DNA of 64,000 nucleotides, taken from Ekhidna lutea. GTDB taxonomy: Bacteria; Bacteroidota; Bacteroidia; Cytophagales; Cyclobacteriaceae. The notes below the pieces were generated by a model, which was not told the origin of the DNA, ran no database searches, and saw only the letters and a program-made list of their open reading frames with translations. The stretch spans positions 682,001-746,000 of the forward strand of contig NZ_FZPD01000001.1 of NCBI RefSeq assembly GCF_900188325.1, written 5' to 3'. The translations under genes and the position numbers were made by a program. Shown one piece after another: positions 36,822 to 45,852 of this stretch (positions are counted from its first letter, which is position 1; each line of letters starts with the position of its first letter).

Positions 36822-37855
36822 AGATAGGATCGTTTAACCTTGATGAAGACAAATCAGTCTTTATCATTGCTGAGTTATCGGCTAATCATAATGGAAGTCT
36901 CGAGACAGCTTTAGAAACTGTACGTGCCGCTAAAAGAGCCGGAGCTGATGCAATTAAGCTTCAAACCTATACCGCAGATACAATTACTTTAGATAGTAAT
37001 GAGGATGATTTTCTTATCAAGGGAACCATTTGGGAAGGTAGGAATCTTTATCAGCTCTATGAAGAGGCCCATACTCCATGGGAGTGGCATGAAGAAATTT
37101 TTAAATGCGCTGAAGAAGAAGGCCTGATATATTTTTCATCACCATTTGATCGATCTTCAGTGGACTTTCTTGAAGATTTGAATGTTCCAGCGTATAAAAT
37201 TGCCTCTTTTGAGATTACCGACATTCCACTTATTGAGTATGTTGCTTCAAAGGGTAAGCCCGTTATTATTTCCACTGGAATTGCTACAGAGGAAGATATA
37301 GTACTTGCTATAAAAGCATGTGAAAAAGCTAATAATAATCAGATTGCAATACTTAAATGTACATCAAGCTATCCGGCACCAATTGAAGAAGCAAACCTTA
37401 TAATGATTAAGGATTTTGAAAAAAAATATAATGTTATTTCAGGCCTTTCAGACCATACAATGGGAAGCACAGTGCCAATAGTTGCGACCGTGATGGGTGC
37501 AAAAATCATAGAAAAACATTTTATGCTAGATAAGTCAATAGGGGGGCCAGATGCTTCTTTTTCTATGACAGAAGCTGAGTTTGCAAATATGGTTGTTGCT
37601 GTTAGGGAAGCGAAAAACGCAATAGGGAGCATTGATTATAAGCTTACTCCAAAACAAGAAAAGGGACGTGACTTTAGCAGGTCTTTATATATTGTAAATG
37701 ATATCAAAAAAGGTGAACTATTTACACCTTCCAATGTAAGGTCAATAAGACCAGGATTTGGTCTACACCCAAAATACTACAATCAAATTATTGGTAAGCG
37801 AGCTAATGAAGATTTAAAGCGAGGGAAGCCATTATCATTAAGCTTTATTCAATAA
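36818..37855 (+). CDS. pseI: Pseudaminic acid synthase PseI (NeuB family with SAF domain)
   Basis: PseI condenses a 6-deoxy amino sugar with phosphoenolpyruvate to a nine-carbon nonulosonic acid. The 345 residues hold a TIM barrel with ELSANHNGSLETAL near residue 19, IKLQTYTADTITLDS, SSPFDRSSVDFLE and SGLSDHTMGSTVP near residue 207, and a C-terminal SAF (antifreeze-like) domain from about residue 285 (FSRSLYIVNDIKKGE). TYTADTIT is closer to PseI than to sialic acid synthase. It is the last of the run pseB to pseI. Confidence 0.92.
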   Translation: MKIGSFNLDEDKSVFIIAELSANHNGSLETALETVRAAKRAGADAIKLQTYTADTITLDSNEDDFLIKGTIWEGRNLYQLYEEAHTPWEWHEEIFKCAEEEGLIYFSSPFDRSSVDFLEDLNVPAYKIASFEITDIPLIEYVASKGKPVIISTGIATEEDIVLAIKACEKANNNQIAILKCTSSYPAPIEEANLIMIKDFEKKYNVISGLSDHTMGSTVPIVATVMGAKIIEKHFMLDKSIGGPDASFSMTEAEFANMVVAVREAKNAIGSIDYKLTPKQEKGRDFSRSLYIVNDIKKGELFTPSNVRSIRPGFGLHPKYYNQIIGKRANEDLKRGKPLSLSFIQ

Positions 37856-37875
37856 ATATATTTTGATAACCGCGT

Positions 37876-39225
37876 ATGGTTCATAATTGTATCAACAATA
37901 TTGAGAATGAATTTAATGTTGAGGGAATAAAGGTCAATGGAAATTCTTGCTGGCCTCTATTCAGAAATAAATTTTTTGAACTGATCAGATCAAAAAAATT
38001 AAATGTTAAAAGTCGGATCAATCAAGTTGGTTTTACAAATTTTTTTAAACTGTTGTGGCTATCGAAATATGGTATTAAGTTTCTTCTTTTCCCTAAAAAG
38101 GTTGATTTTCTTATTTTCTCAGCTACCGAAAGAAGAAAGGAACTGAATGGGCAATATCATGATCGGGTTGTAGAGGGGATACATTCGATGAGTAAATCGT
38201 TATTAATTGAAAACCCTTTTCCCGCCATTTCACATATTCCTAAAAGGAAACTTCCTAATAAAAATGTGCTTAGTGAGTCGGCTTTGTATTTTTTGGCAAA
38301 AGTTTTTTCAATAGGTGCGCGTTATGAATTAAAAGGGGAAGAAACACTTAACGCAATTAAAGATAAATATGATATTCAGCTTTCAACAGGCTCTATTATA
38401 AAGCGTTATTTGGGACAAAAAAAGGTGGGACGTTTGCTTGTAACACTATTTAGGCCTAAAGCTGTTTTTTTTGTATATAGTGCATCATCTCAGGGATATA
38501 TTAACGCCTTTAAGGAAGCTTCAATACCAGTTATAGAGTTACAGCATGGTGTAATAAATAAAGAGCATATTGTTTACAATAATCAAATCTCGCTTAATAG
38601 AAACATGTTGCCTGATTATCTTTTAACCTATGGTGAATATGAACTTCAATTATTTGATGAGAAGAACTACTTTGTAGACTCTTCGAAAGTTTTTCCAATT
38701 GGAAATTACTTAATAGACTACTATAGAGAAAGAATTGGAAAGAAGGAAAGAAAGAAACAATTAGTTTTTAGTGGCCAATCAATTTTTGATAAAAAAAGTA
38801 TTCCTTGGCTGATTGAAATAGCCAGAGCTTTATCAGAATGGGAAATCGTTGTAGTTCCACGACAAGGTTCGGATATGTGTGCATTGGAAACAGCTAAAAA
38901 CATTTATGTGGAAAGGAAAAAAAGTATTTACGAGGTAATTACTGAGTCAAATCTACATTGTACAGTAAATTCCAGTAGTTGTATTGATGCTTTGGCTTTG
39001 GGGATTCCAACAATTTTTCTCAATGTTGACAATCAAGCCAGAAATTATTACGAAAATGTTTCTAAGTTCTATTCCTTTGCAGATAATCCTAGCGAAGCTA
39101 TAAGGCTTTTAGAGAGTTTTAATCCGGTTCCAGAAAGTGAAGTAATTAAAGAGAGCAAATACTTTGTGGTAAATGATTATTACAAAAACATTGATAGCTT
39201 CCTTAAGAATCGATTAAATATATGA
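37876..39225 (+). CDS. Probable GT-B glycosyltransferase, candidate nonulosonate transferase
   Basis: I do not recognise this 449-residue protein with certainty. It has a variable N-terminal half and a C-terminal half with IELQHGVINKEH near residue 232 and SSSCIDALALGIPTIFLNV near residue 370. The E-x-Q-H-G motif and the Ser-rich loop are seen in capsule polysaccharide and CDP-glycerol/CMP-sugar transferases of the GT-B fold. Placement directly after the nonulosonate synthase suggests that it attaches this sugar from a CMP donor. It ends in a 4-bp overlap with a sulfotransferase. Confidence 0.6.
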   Translation: MVHNCINNIENEFNVEGIKVNGNSCWPLFRNKFFELIRSKKLNVKSRINQVGFTNFFKLLWLSKYGIKFLLFPKKVDFLIFSATERRKELNGQYHDRVVEGIHSMSKSLLIENPFPAISHIPKRKLPNKNVLSESALYFLAKVFSIGARYELKGEETLNAIKDKYDIQLSTGSIIKRYLGQKKVGRLLVTLFRPKAVFFVYSASSQGYINAFKEASIPVIELQHGVINKEHIVYNNQISLNRNMLPDYLLTYGEYELQLFDEKNYFVDSSKVFPIGNYLIDYYRERIGKKERKKQLVFSGQSIFDKKSIPWLIEIARALSEWEIVVVPRQGSDMCALETAKNIYVERKKSIYEVITESNLHCTVNSSSCIDALALGIPTIFLNVDNQARNYYENVSKFYSFADNPSEAIRLLESFNPVPESEVIKESKYFVVNDYYKNIDSFLKNRLNI

Positions 39226-40085
39226 TAGGAAAAATTAGAGTTTTTTTTGGGAGCAAAATACCACGAAACCTTAAGCACAAGATAAAATTTGAATGGTTCC
39301 CATTTGTTTCGATATTTTATCCTGAGACTCTCATTGTTTCGTATCCAAAATGTGGAAGATCCTGGCTAAGGTTACTTATCAATGACTCCTTTGCTAAGGA
39401 ATATTCGGGACATTTAAAAGAGGGATCTCTTCAAGAGGATCGCCTAAGTTCTATTAACAAAGACATTTCTTCAATTGGAATCACACATGATGATGACCCC
39501 ATGTTGAAAACTCCTGAAGAAATTATTAAGAATAAATCATTTTATAAGAAAAAAAATGTGGTGTTGCTTGTTCGAGATCCACGAGATGTAATGATTTCGT
39601 GGTATTTCCAGGTTATTAACAGAGGGTCTATAAAGAACTTTAGCGAGCCAATTAAAACCAATGATCCTCGTGATTTCATATATAACGAGAGGGGTGGTTT
39701 AAAGACAATCATTGATTTTTATAATTTGTGGTGGAAAAACAGAGAGCGACCTAAAAGTTTCTATTGTATGAGCTATGAAGCACTAAGGTCTGATACGCTT
39801 AATGAAATGATTAAGTTATTTGAGTTTTGGGGGATTAGAAAATATATAAGTGATTCATCCATCAAACATGCGATTCAGAAAAACTCATTTGAGAAATTGA
39901 AGGACAAGGAAAGTAAAGGAGCTGTAAAGCATGACGCTTTTAAGACCGTCGATAAAAAAAATCCTGATGCCTTTAAAGCAAGGAAAGGAAAAGTTGGAGG
40001 GTATGTTGACTATCTTGAAACTGAAGATATTAAGTATATGGATGATTTAATATCAAAGACCTTAAATAAGGCATATAAATATTAA
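39222..40085 (+). CDS. PAPS-dependent sulfotransferase (Sulfotransfer_1 type)
   Basis: The 287-residue protein has VSYPKCGRSWLRLLIND (about 38-54) as the PAPS 5'-phosphosulfate loop and LLVRDPRDVMISWYFQ near residue 122 as the 3'-phosphate motif. FYCMSYEALRSD and a C-terminal FKARKGKVGGYVDYL stretch complete the cytosolic-type sulfotransferase pattern (R-K-G region contacting PAPS). It is the fifth intact sulfotransferase and lies far from the cys genes, next to the candidate nonulosonate transferase. It starts with ATG overlapping the previous stop. Confidence 0.92.
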   Translation: MIGKIRVFFGSKIPRNLKHKIKFEWFPFVSIFYPETLIVSYPKCGRSWLRLLINDSFAKEYSGHLKEGSLQEDRLSSINKDISSIGITHDDDPMLKTPEEIIKNKSFYKKKNVVLLVRDPRDVMISWYFQVINRGSIKNFSEPIKTNDPRDFIYNERGGLKTIIDFYNLWWKNRERPKSFYCMSYEALRSDTLNEMIKLFEFWGIRKYISDSSIKHAIQKNSFEKLKDKESKGAVKHDAFKTVDKKNPDAFKARKGKVGGYVDYLETEDIKYMDDLISKTLNKAYKY

Positions 40086-40091
40086 TCCCTT

Positions 40092-41336
40092 TTGAGCCTT
40101 TTAAAAAACGCTTCCTATTTTACAATTGGAGGGATACTTAATAAAGTAATCCCTTTTTTCATTTTACCGGCAATAACTCATTTACTTACCCCGGAGGAGT
40201 TTGGCATCTTCAGTATGTTTGAAGTTGCTGTTGTAACCCTTTTACCATTTATTCTTGTTCAGCAAAATGGAGCTATAGGAGTTAACTATTATAAATTGAA
40301 TTTTGAACAGAATGGACAATACATTTCGAGTGTATTGATTATTCCATTTACTATGTTCTTAGTTTCAATTTTGCTAATTCTGCTTTTTTCTCATTCAATA
40401 TCATCCATGCTTAGCATTCCGGAGGAATGGCTTGTATTCATACCTACGGTTTCATTCTTTCAATCTTTATTTTTAATAAACAATACCACCTTAATTTTTA
40501 GAAAAAAACCCATCCAATATTTATATCTTGAAATTGGAAGAACAATACTTTTTTACGGAGGTGGATTAATTGCTTTATATTTCTTTTCAAACTCATGGAA
40601 GGGGCTAGGGGGCTTCATGACTCTTGCATACGGAGTTTTTGGCTTAATTGCCTTTATTCAATTAATTAAATTTTATAAGCTCAAGCCAAGATTGAATGCC
40701 CAGTATCTCAAAGATGGGTTGTTATACGGCGGTCCACTTATCATTCATGTCTTTTCACAAAGTGTAATTGACTTATCTGACAGATATTTTATCACGGAGA
40801 TGATTGGTGTAGAATATGCCGGAATCTATACAATAGCATATAGGTTTGGTATGATTAACTTCTTTCTTTTCAAATTTTTTCAGCAGGCCTGGAATCCATA
40901 TGTATTTGAAATTTTAGAAGGCAATAAATCAAAAGAAAAGAAGGGATTAGTCAAGAAACTAATAATTATAATTGTTGGCATTGCTTGCCTGGCTGCAATA
41001 GTCGCGATAATTGCTCCATTTTATGTGAGATTCTTTTTAGACTCAAGCTATCAATTGGCAATATCTGTAATTCCATGGATTTGTTCAGCATACGCTTTTA
41101 GATCCATTTATGGTGTTTTGAGTGTATTCCTATTTCATAAAAAAAAGACAGTTACCCTATCAATTTTAACTTTTACTAATGCTATAATAAATCTCGTTTT
41201 AAACTATTACTTGATAGGTCTGTATGGATTTGTTGGAGCTGCTATAGCAACTTTGATAACTTTTATTCTTTCAAGTACGATTCTATTACTTTTGTTGCTG
41301 AAAATGTACGGTTCTCCATTAAATAAGCTCAAATGA
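40092..41336 (+). CDS. Wzx-like polysaccharide flippase (copy 2)
   Basis: This 414-residue polytopic protein starts with TTG: SLLKNASYFTIGGILNKVIPFFILPAIT is the usual N-terminus of Wzx-type transporters, and LTPEEFGIFSMFEV follows. There are about twelve hydrophobic helices. It shares little with the flippase at 18075 beyond family pattern, so it is not a recent duplicate. It belongs with the second export module and the nonulosonate genes. It overlaps the PhyH gene by 4 bp. Confidence 0.88.
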   Translation: MSLLKNASYFTIGGILNKVIPFFILPAITHLLTPEEFGIFSMFEVAVVTLLPFILVQQNGAIGVNYYKLNFEQNGQYISSVLIIPFTMFLVSILLILLFSHSISSMLSIPEEWLVFIPTVSFFQSLFLINNTTLIFRKKPIQYLYLEIGRTILFYGGGLIALYFFSNSWKGLGGFMTLAYGVFGLIAFIQLIKFYKLKPRLNAQYLKDGLLYGGPLIIHVFSQSVIDLSDRYFITEMIGVEYAGIYTIAYRFGMINFFLFKFFQQAWNPYVFEILEGNKSKEKKGLVKKLIIIIVGIACLAAIVAIIAPFYVRFFLDSSYQLAISVIPWICSAYAFRSIYGVLSVFLFHKKKTVTLSILTFTNAIINLVLNYYLIGLYGFVGAAIATLITFILSSTILLLLLLKMYGSPLNKLK

Positions 41337-42097
41337 TAAATTACTTGGCAAATAATGTAAGGGTTTTTGGAAATGCATTAAAAGATGCCTTTTCTTCTAA
41401 TAGAATCAAAAGTGAATTAGATGAAAAAACCAAGTCAATAGTTGCTGAAATAGAGACTAATGGATACTTTATAATTGAGGATTTCCTCACTAAAGAAGAA
41501 TGTCGACAATTGGCTAATGAGATTGACTCATTGCTTATAAAATTTGACAAAAGCGCATGGAAAGATGAGTATAACTCTGATCATAGACTCTATGCAGCAG
41601 ATAGGAAATCAAATAAAATAGCAGGGTTTTTTACAGATGAAAGAATAGATGCGGTTGCGAAGAATTACATGAAGTCAGATTTAGTTGGGTTTACATTGGG
41701 AGCGAAACTAACTGCAAAACCTGAGAATCCAGGATCTGGTGGTGGTTGGCACAGAGATGCATTAAAAAAGCAAATCAAAGCTATAATATATCTCACAGAT
41801 GTGGATCAAGATCATGGTCCTTTTGAGTATTTTGTGGGTAGTCATAAATATGATAATAAAATTGGCAATTTCATTATGAATGAGCTTAAGCATCATACAC
41901 GCTACACTGTTGAGGAAATTGCAGGTATTGCGTCTGAGAATCACAAGGTTTTAACTGGCAAAGCTGGAACTTTAATCCTTGTTGATACTTCTGGAATTCA
42001 CAGGGGTGCGCCTATTCAAAAAGGAGAAAGATATGCGTTGACAAATTATTATTGGAAGGATAAAATTCCTGATCACATTTCAAAATTATTCATTTAA
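41333..42097 (+). CDS. PhyH-family Fe(II)/2-oxoglutarate dioxygenase
   Basis: This 254-residue protein has a phytanoyl-CoA dioxygenase-like fold. GGGWHRDALKKQIKAIIYL near residue 138 gives the HxD iron ligands, DQDHGPFEYFVGSH follows, and SGIHRGAPIQKGERYALTNYYW near residue 222 supplies the distal His and the 2-oxoglutarate-binding Arg. It sits inside polysaccharide genes between a flippase and an MBOAT acyltransferase. It may hydroxylate or otherwise oxidise a sugar or acyl group; the substrate is unknown. Confidence 0.85.
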   Translation: MINYLANNVRVFGNALKDAFSSNRIKSELDEKTKSIVAEIETNGYFIIEDFLTKEECRQLANEIDSLLIKFDKSAWKDEYNSDHRLYAADRKSNKIAGFFTDERIDAVAKNYMKSDLVGFTLGAKLTAKPENPGSGGGWHRDALKKQIKAIIYLTDVDQDHGPFEYFVGSHKYDNKIGNFIMNELKHHTRYTVEEIAGIASENHKVLTGKAGTLILVDTSGIHRGAPIQKGERYALTNYYWKDKIPDHISKLFI

Positions 42098-42100
42098 GCA

Positions 42101-43495
42101 ATGCTCTTTAACTCATTAGAGTTTTACATTTTCCTTCCTATTGTATTCTTGTTGTATCATACTTTTTTTACTAAAAGTATCCAATCGAGGAATACCTTTC
42201 TAATTTTTGCCAGTTACTTATTCTATGGTTGGTGGGATTGGAGATTCTTAATTCTTATTTTGATAAGCTCAGTATCTGACTATATTTTAGGTTTGAGAAT
42301 CTTTACATCTGTAAGCAAGGCGAAAAAGAAATACTATTTTATTTTAAGTCTTCTCATCAATCTGGGGATTTTAGGTTTCTTTAAGTATTACAACTTCTTT
42401 ATTCAAAGCTTTTCTGAATTGCTAGAAGTCGTTGGTTTAAACCCAAATATTCATACTCTGAGCATCATACTTCCGGTTGGTATAAGTTTTTATACTTTCC
42501 AAACTTTAAGCTATTCAATAGATATTTACAGAGGAAGAATGAAGCCGACAAAGGATTTTCTTTCTTTTCTGGCTTTTGTTAGTTTTTTCCCCCAATTAGT
42601 TGCGGGTCCTATAGAAAGAGCTTCTAACCTTCTTCCACAGTTTCATAAAATCAGGAAGTTCAGTTATGAATATGGAAGGGTTGGTATGAAGCTTATTCTA
42701 TGGGGCTTCTTTAAGAAAGTTTGTATTGCTGATAACCTCTCTGGCCAAGTAGATATTATTTTTCAATCATATGAAAGTTTAGGTGCCCTGGATTTAATGA
42801 TTGGCGCTTTGTTTTTTGCATTTCAAATTTATTGTGATTTTTCTGGCTACTCTGATATGGCGATTGGGCTAGGAAAATTATTTGGTTTTGATCTGATGAC
42901 TAACTTTAAATATCCTTATTTTTCAGAGAATATAGGGGAGTTTTGGCGCAGGTGGCATATATCACTTTCTTCTTGGTTCAGAGATTATGTATTCATACCC
43001 CTTGGTGGAAGCATAGGAACAAAATTATTTAGAATTAGAAATTTAATTATTGTTTTTACTGTAAGTGGTTTATGGCATGGAGCAAATTGGACATTTATAT
43101 TTTGGGGCTTCCTTAATAGCATATACTATTTACCGTCTTTATTTATCCGCTTTCAATCTGAAAGTAAAATCAGGCGATATGTCTCAATTTGTGCTACATT
43201 CTTCTTCACATGTTTGGCATGGATTTTTTTCAGATCGCCTACTATATCAGACGCATTTCAATACATTGTTCATGTTTTCGAAAATCAATTGATTTTGACA
43301 GGTTCTTATCAATTCGAATTCACACTTCTTCTTCCATTTATACTATTTGAGTGGCTTGGTAAAAAGCAAATAGTTCCAATTATGAATCTAAAATTACCAT
43401 TTATTTGGAGGTACTCTACCTATTTATTGCTCATATTCATAATTATTTTCTTTGGAGCGTTCAACGAGCAAAGTTTTATTTACTTCCAGTTCTAA
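42101..43495 (+). CDS. MBOAT-family O-acyltransferase (AlgI-like)
   Basis: This 464-residue membrane protein has about ten to twelve helices and the MBOAT pattern. It reads ILPVGISFYTFQTLSYSIDIYRG near residue 126, FVSFFPQLVAGPIERA near residue 160, FWRRWHISLSSWFRDYVFIPLGG near residue 284, and the catalytic His in VSGLWHGANWTFIFWG near residue 325. Such proteins acylate polysaccharide outside the cytoplasmic membrane, working with an SGNH-type partner. The next gene fits that partner. Confidence 0.93.
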   Translation: MLFNSLEFYIFLPIVFLLYHTFFTKSIQSRNTFLIFASYLFYGWWDWRFLILILISSVSDYILGLRIFTSVSKAKKKYYFILSLLINLGILGFFKYYNFFIQSFSELLEVVGLNPNIHTLSIILPVGISFYTFQTLSYSIDIYRGRMKPTKDFLSFLAFVSFFPQLVAGPIERASNLLPQFHKIRKFSYEYGRVGMKLILWGFFKKVCIADNLSGQVDIIFQSYESLGALDLMIGALFFAFQIYCDFSGYSDMAIGLGKLFGFDLMTNFKYPYFSENIGEFWRRWHISLSSWFRDYVFIPLGGSIGTKLFRIRNLIIVFTVSGLWHGANWTFIFWGFLNSIYYLPSLFIRFQSESKIRRYVSICATFFFTCLAWIFFRSPTISDAFQYIVHVFENQLILTGSYQFEFTLLLPFILFEWLGKKQIVPIMNLKLPFIWRYSTYLLLIFIIIFFGAFNEQSFIYFQF

Positions 43496-43496
43496 C

Positions 43497-44528
43497 ATGA
43501 AGAAATTTCTCCAAAAAATATTGCTATTCATTTGGATTCCAATAGTGTTTATAGGCACTAATTTAATTGTTGACCCTTCAGGTTTATTTATTGACTTAAG
43601 TGAACCTGTTGAGCATTTGAAGAATAATAATCATTTAGGAAGCTTCACCAATTATGATGAAAGATCTTTTGTGAAGGAGTTTCTTAAAAGAAGTAATGGA
43701 GAAAAATATGACATTGTAGTATTAGGTTCAAGTCGATCATTCCAAATCAATACTAATTCTTTTAAAGAGAAGAAGAGACTGTTGAATTTGTCATTAAGTC
43801 AGGCAAGATTACAAGATTTAGTTACAATATATTATTTACTGAAAATAAATAACATCACTTATGACACATTAATAATTAGTATTGATCCAGACTATTTTTT
43901 TGGCAAGCCTGATTATAGGTGGAGATCATACGAAAGGGACTATTTGAATGCGCTAAATGAATTCAAAATACAAAATAAGCTATTAGTCAGTAATGGGGTG
44001 AAACCATCAGCCTTAAAACAGATGTTGAGCACTGATATTTTTAAATTGTCAATACGAAAAATATTACAGAATGATCTCAAACACTATGAACTGCTTGAAG
44101 ACTCAAGTGGCTATAAAGGATCCATTAAATGCCCGGATGGTTCTTTACTTTACCCGATGAATAAAAGAAATTCAGGAGATAAGGAAAATATTAGTCAGTT
44201 TTTGAGGAATAAAAATTATTTTGTTTCAAATGACATTATTGTTCAGAGAAAAACTCTTTTTGAGTCCATGGTGGAGCAGATAACATCTACAGACAAAGAA
44301 ATTATTTTTTATCTATCACCATTTTCGCCTCGCTTATTTACTATTAATTCTTTATACAAAAACAATATTGAACTTACTGAAACTTATTTGAAAGTTAATC
44401 TTTCTTCATATACAATGATCGGGGGATTCAATCTTAATGAAGAGTATCCTGATTCTGATATGTTCTATGATTTAAATCACCCTAAAAGAAGTCTTGTAAA
44501 TGAGCTATTTGCTAAATCGCTGGATTAA
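43497..44528 (+). CDS. SGNH-like membrane-anchored partner of the MBOAT acyltransferase
   Basis: The 343-residue protein has one N-terminal hydrophobic anchor (ILLFIWIPIVFIGTNLIV) and an extracytoplasmic domain beginning with VVLGSSRSFQIN near residue 78. That stretch places a Ser in the block-I position of SGNH hydrolase-like proteins. The C-terminal YDLNHPKRSLVNELFA segment has Asp and His at the usual C-terminal block. It starts at the ATG at 43497, one base after the MBOAT stop, and overlaps the sulfatase by 29 bp. It is analogous to AlgJ/AlgX or DltD in MBOAT systems, though not closely related by eye. Confidence 0.75.
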   Translation: MKKFLQKILLFIWIPIVFIGTNLIVDPSGLFIDLSEPVEHLKNNNHLGSFTNYDERSFVKEFLKRSNGEKYDIVVLGSSRSFQINTNSFKEKKRLLNLSLSQARLQDLVTIYYLLKINNITYDTLIISIDPDYFFGKPDYRWRSYERDYLNALNEFKIQNKLLVSNGVKPSALKQMLSTDIFKLSIRKILQNDLKHYELLEDSSGYKGSIKCPDGSLLYPMNKRNSGDKENISQFLRNKNYFVSNDIIVQRKTLFESMVEQITSTDKEIIFYLSPFSPRLFTINSLYKNNIELTETYLKVNLSSYTMIGGFNLNEEYPDSDMFYDLNHPKRSLVNELFAKSLD

Positions 44529-45831
44529 GAGTTCTTTTTCACTCATTTTAATGGTTTTAACATCATGTAATGAAGAAGGAGGTATCAACTACACGGCTAT
44601 CAACCAACCCAATATAGTTTTAATCTTATCAGATGATTTGGGGTACGATGATATTAAACTGTATAATGAATCAGGGTTAGAAACACCCTATTTGGAAGAG
44701 TTGGCAAAGGAGGGAGTTGCCTTGAAAAGAGGTTATGTGACAGCTCCGGTTTGTAGTCCTTCGAGGGTTGGAATTTTTAGTGGTAGATATCAAGAAAGAT
44801 TTGGGTATTATAATAATCCCTATCCATCAGTTAATCAGGATCTTGTCTCTATTCCTTCAGATAATATACTGTTAAGTGAGTTTTTGAAAAACTATGGATA
44901 TTCTACTGGTTTAATAGGTAAATGGCACATAGGAAAGAGTAAAGATTATCACCCGCTGAATAAGGGTTTTGACTATTTTTATGGTACTGTTGATGGTCCA
45001 TTAAATTACCTGCCTTTAGATGATTCACTTCTAATAAAAACCGGCTGGAACCCTCCGGTAAAGAATAATCTTGAAGAAAATTTTGAACCGGTCAGTAATT
45101 ATAATTACCTGACAGATGAATTTACGGAGAAAGCAATCTCCTTTATTGAAGAAAATAGGAATACCCCATTTTTTTTAACAGTTTCTTACACTAGTCCTCA
45201 TGACCCATGGCAAAGTATACCTAAATACTATAACCAAATAGACTTGGAAGACGGAACGAGAAGGGTTTATTTATCAATGATCAAATCTCTGGACGAAGGA
45301 ATTGGTCATATAACAAAAGCGATTTCTGAAAATGGTTTAAAAAGCAAGACAATTGTAATTTTTATTAGTGATAACGGCTGTAAAAATATAGGACCTAACG
45401 TTTGCAGTCTAAATCCTTCTCTCAAGGGACATAAGGGTTCTATTCACGAGGGGGGTATACGAGTCCCATTTATCATTAAGGATCCTTATATGACAAGTAG
45501 TCAGATTGAAGGACTATTGAATAGAAATATTTCTAGCTTAGATATTTATGCCTCACTTAGTCACTTAATTACAGGTAAAGTTCCAGAAAAATTGGATGGC
45601 AATTCTTTATACATGCCTAATAGTGCTGAATTATTCTGGAAATATGGAAATCAAGCGGCAGTCTTAAGTGGTGATTTCAAATTAATTAGTACAAATGGTG
45701 AATATGAGTTATATAATTTGAAGTCAGATCCAAAAGAGCAATTTAATTTAGACAATCAGCCTTTGGTACAGCAAGAACTTCAGGAAGCACTATTTGAGTG
45801 GGAATCTATAATTAGGCCAGCAAAATGGTGA
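44500..45831 (+). CDS. Lipoprotein sulfatase (formylglycine type)
   Basis: The 443-residue arylsulfatase-family protein starts NIVLILSDDLGYDDIKLY (metal Asp pair), carries the formylglycine signature CSPSR (in APVCSPSRVGIFSGRYQ) near residue 84, GKWHIGKSKDYHPLNKGFDYFYG, and ISDNGCKN near residue 286. Its N-terminus has a short hydrophobic segment and a lipobox LTSC followed by NEE, which resembles the acidic surface-export signal of Bacteroidota lipoproteins. It overlaps the SGNH gene by 29 bp, so it is co-transcribed with the biosynthesis genes. It probably trims or remodels sulfate on the product. A sulfatase-maturating enzyme is not in this window. Confidence 0.92.
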   Translation: MSYLLNRWIKSSFSLILMVLTSCNEEGGINYTAINQPNIVLILSDDLGYDDIKLYNESGLETPYLEELAKEGVALKRGYVTAPVCSPSRVGIFSGRYQERFGYYNNPYPSVNQDLVSIPSDNILLSEFLKNYGYSTGLIGKWHIGKSKDYHPLNKGFDYFYGTVDGPLNYLPLDDSLLIKTGWNPPVKNNLEENFEPVSNYNYLTDEFTEKAISFIEENRNTPFFLTVSYTSPHDPWQSIPKYYNQIDLEDGTRRVYLSMIKSLDEGIGHITKAISENGLKSKTIVIFISDNGCKNIGPNVCSLNPSLKGHKGSIHEGGIRVPFIIKDPYMTSSQIEGLLNRNISSLDIYASLSHLITGKVPEKLDGNSLYMPNSAELFWKYGNQAAVLSGDFKLISTNGEYELYNLKSDPKEQFNLDNQPLVQQELQEALFEWESIIRPAKW

Positions 45832-45852
45832 TATACAAACATCCCAATTGGT

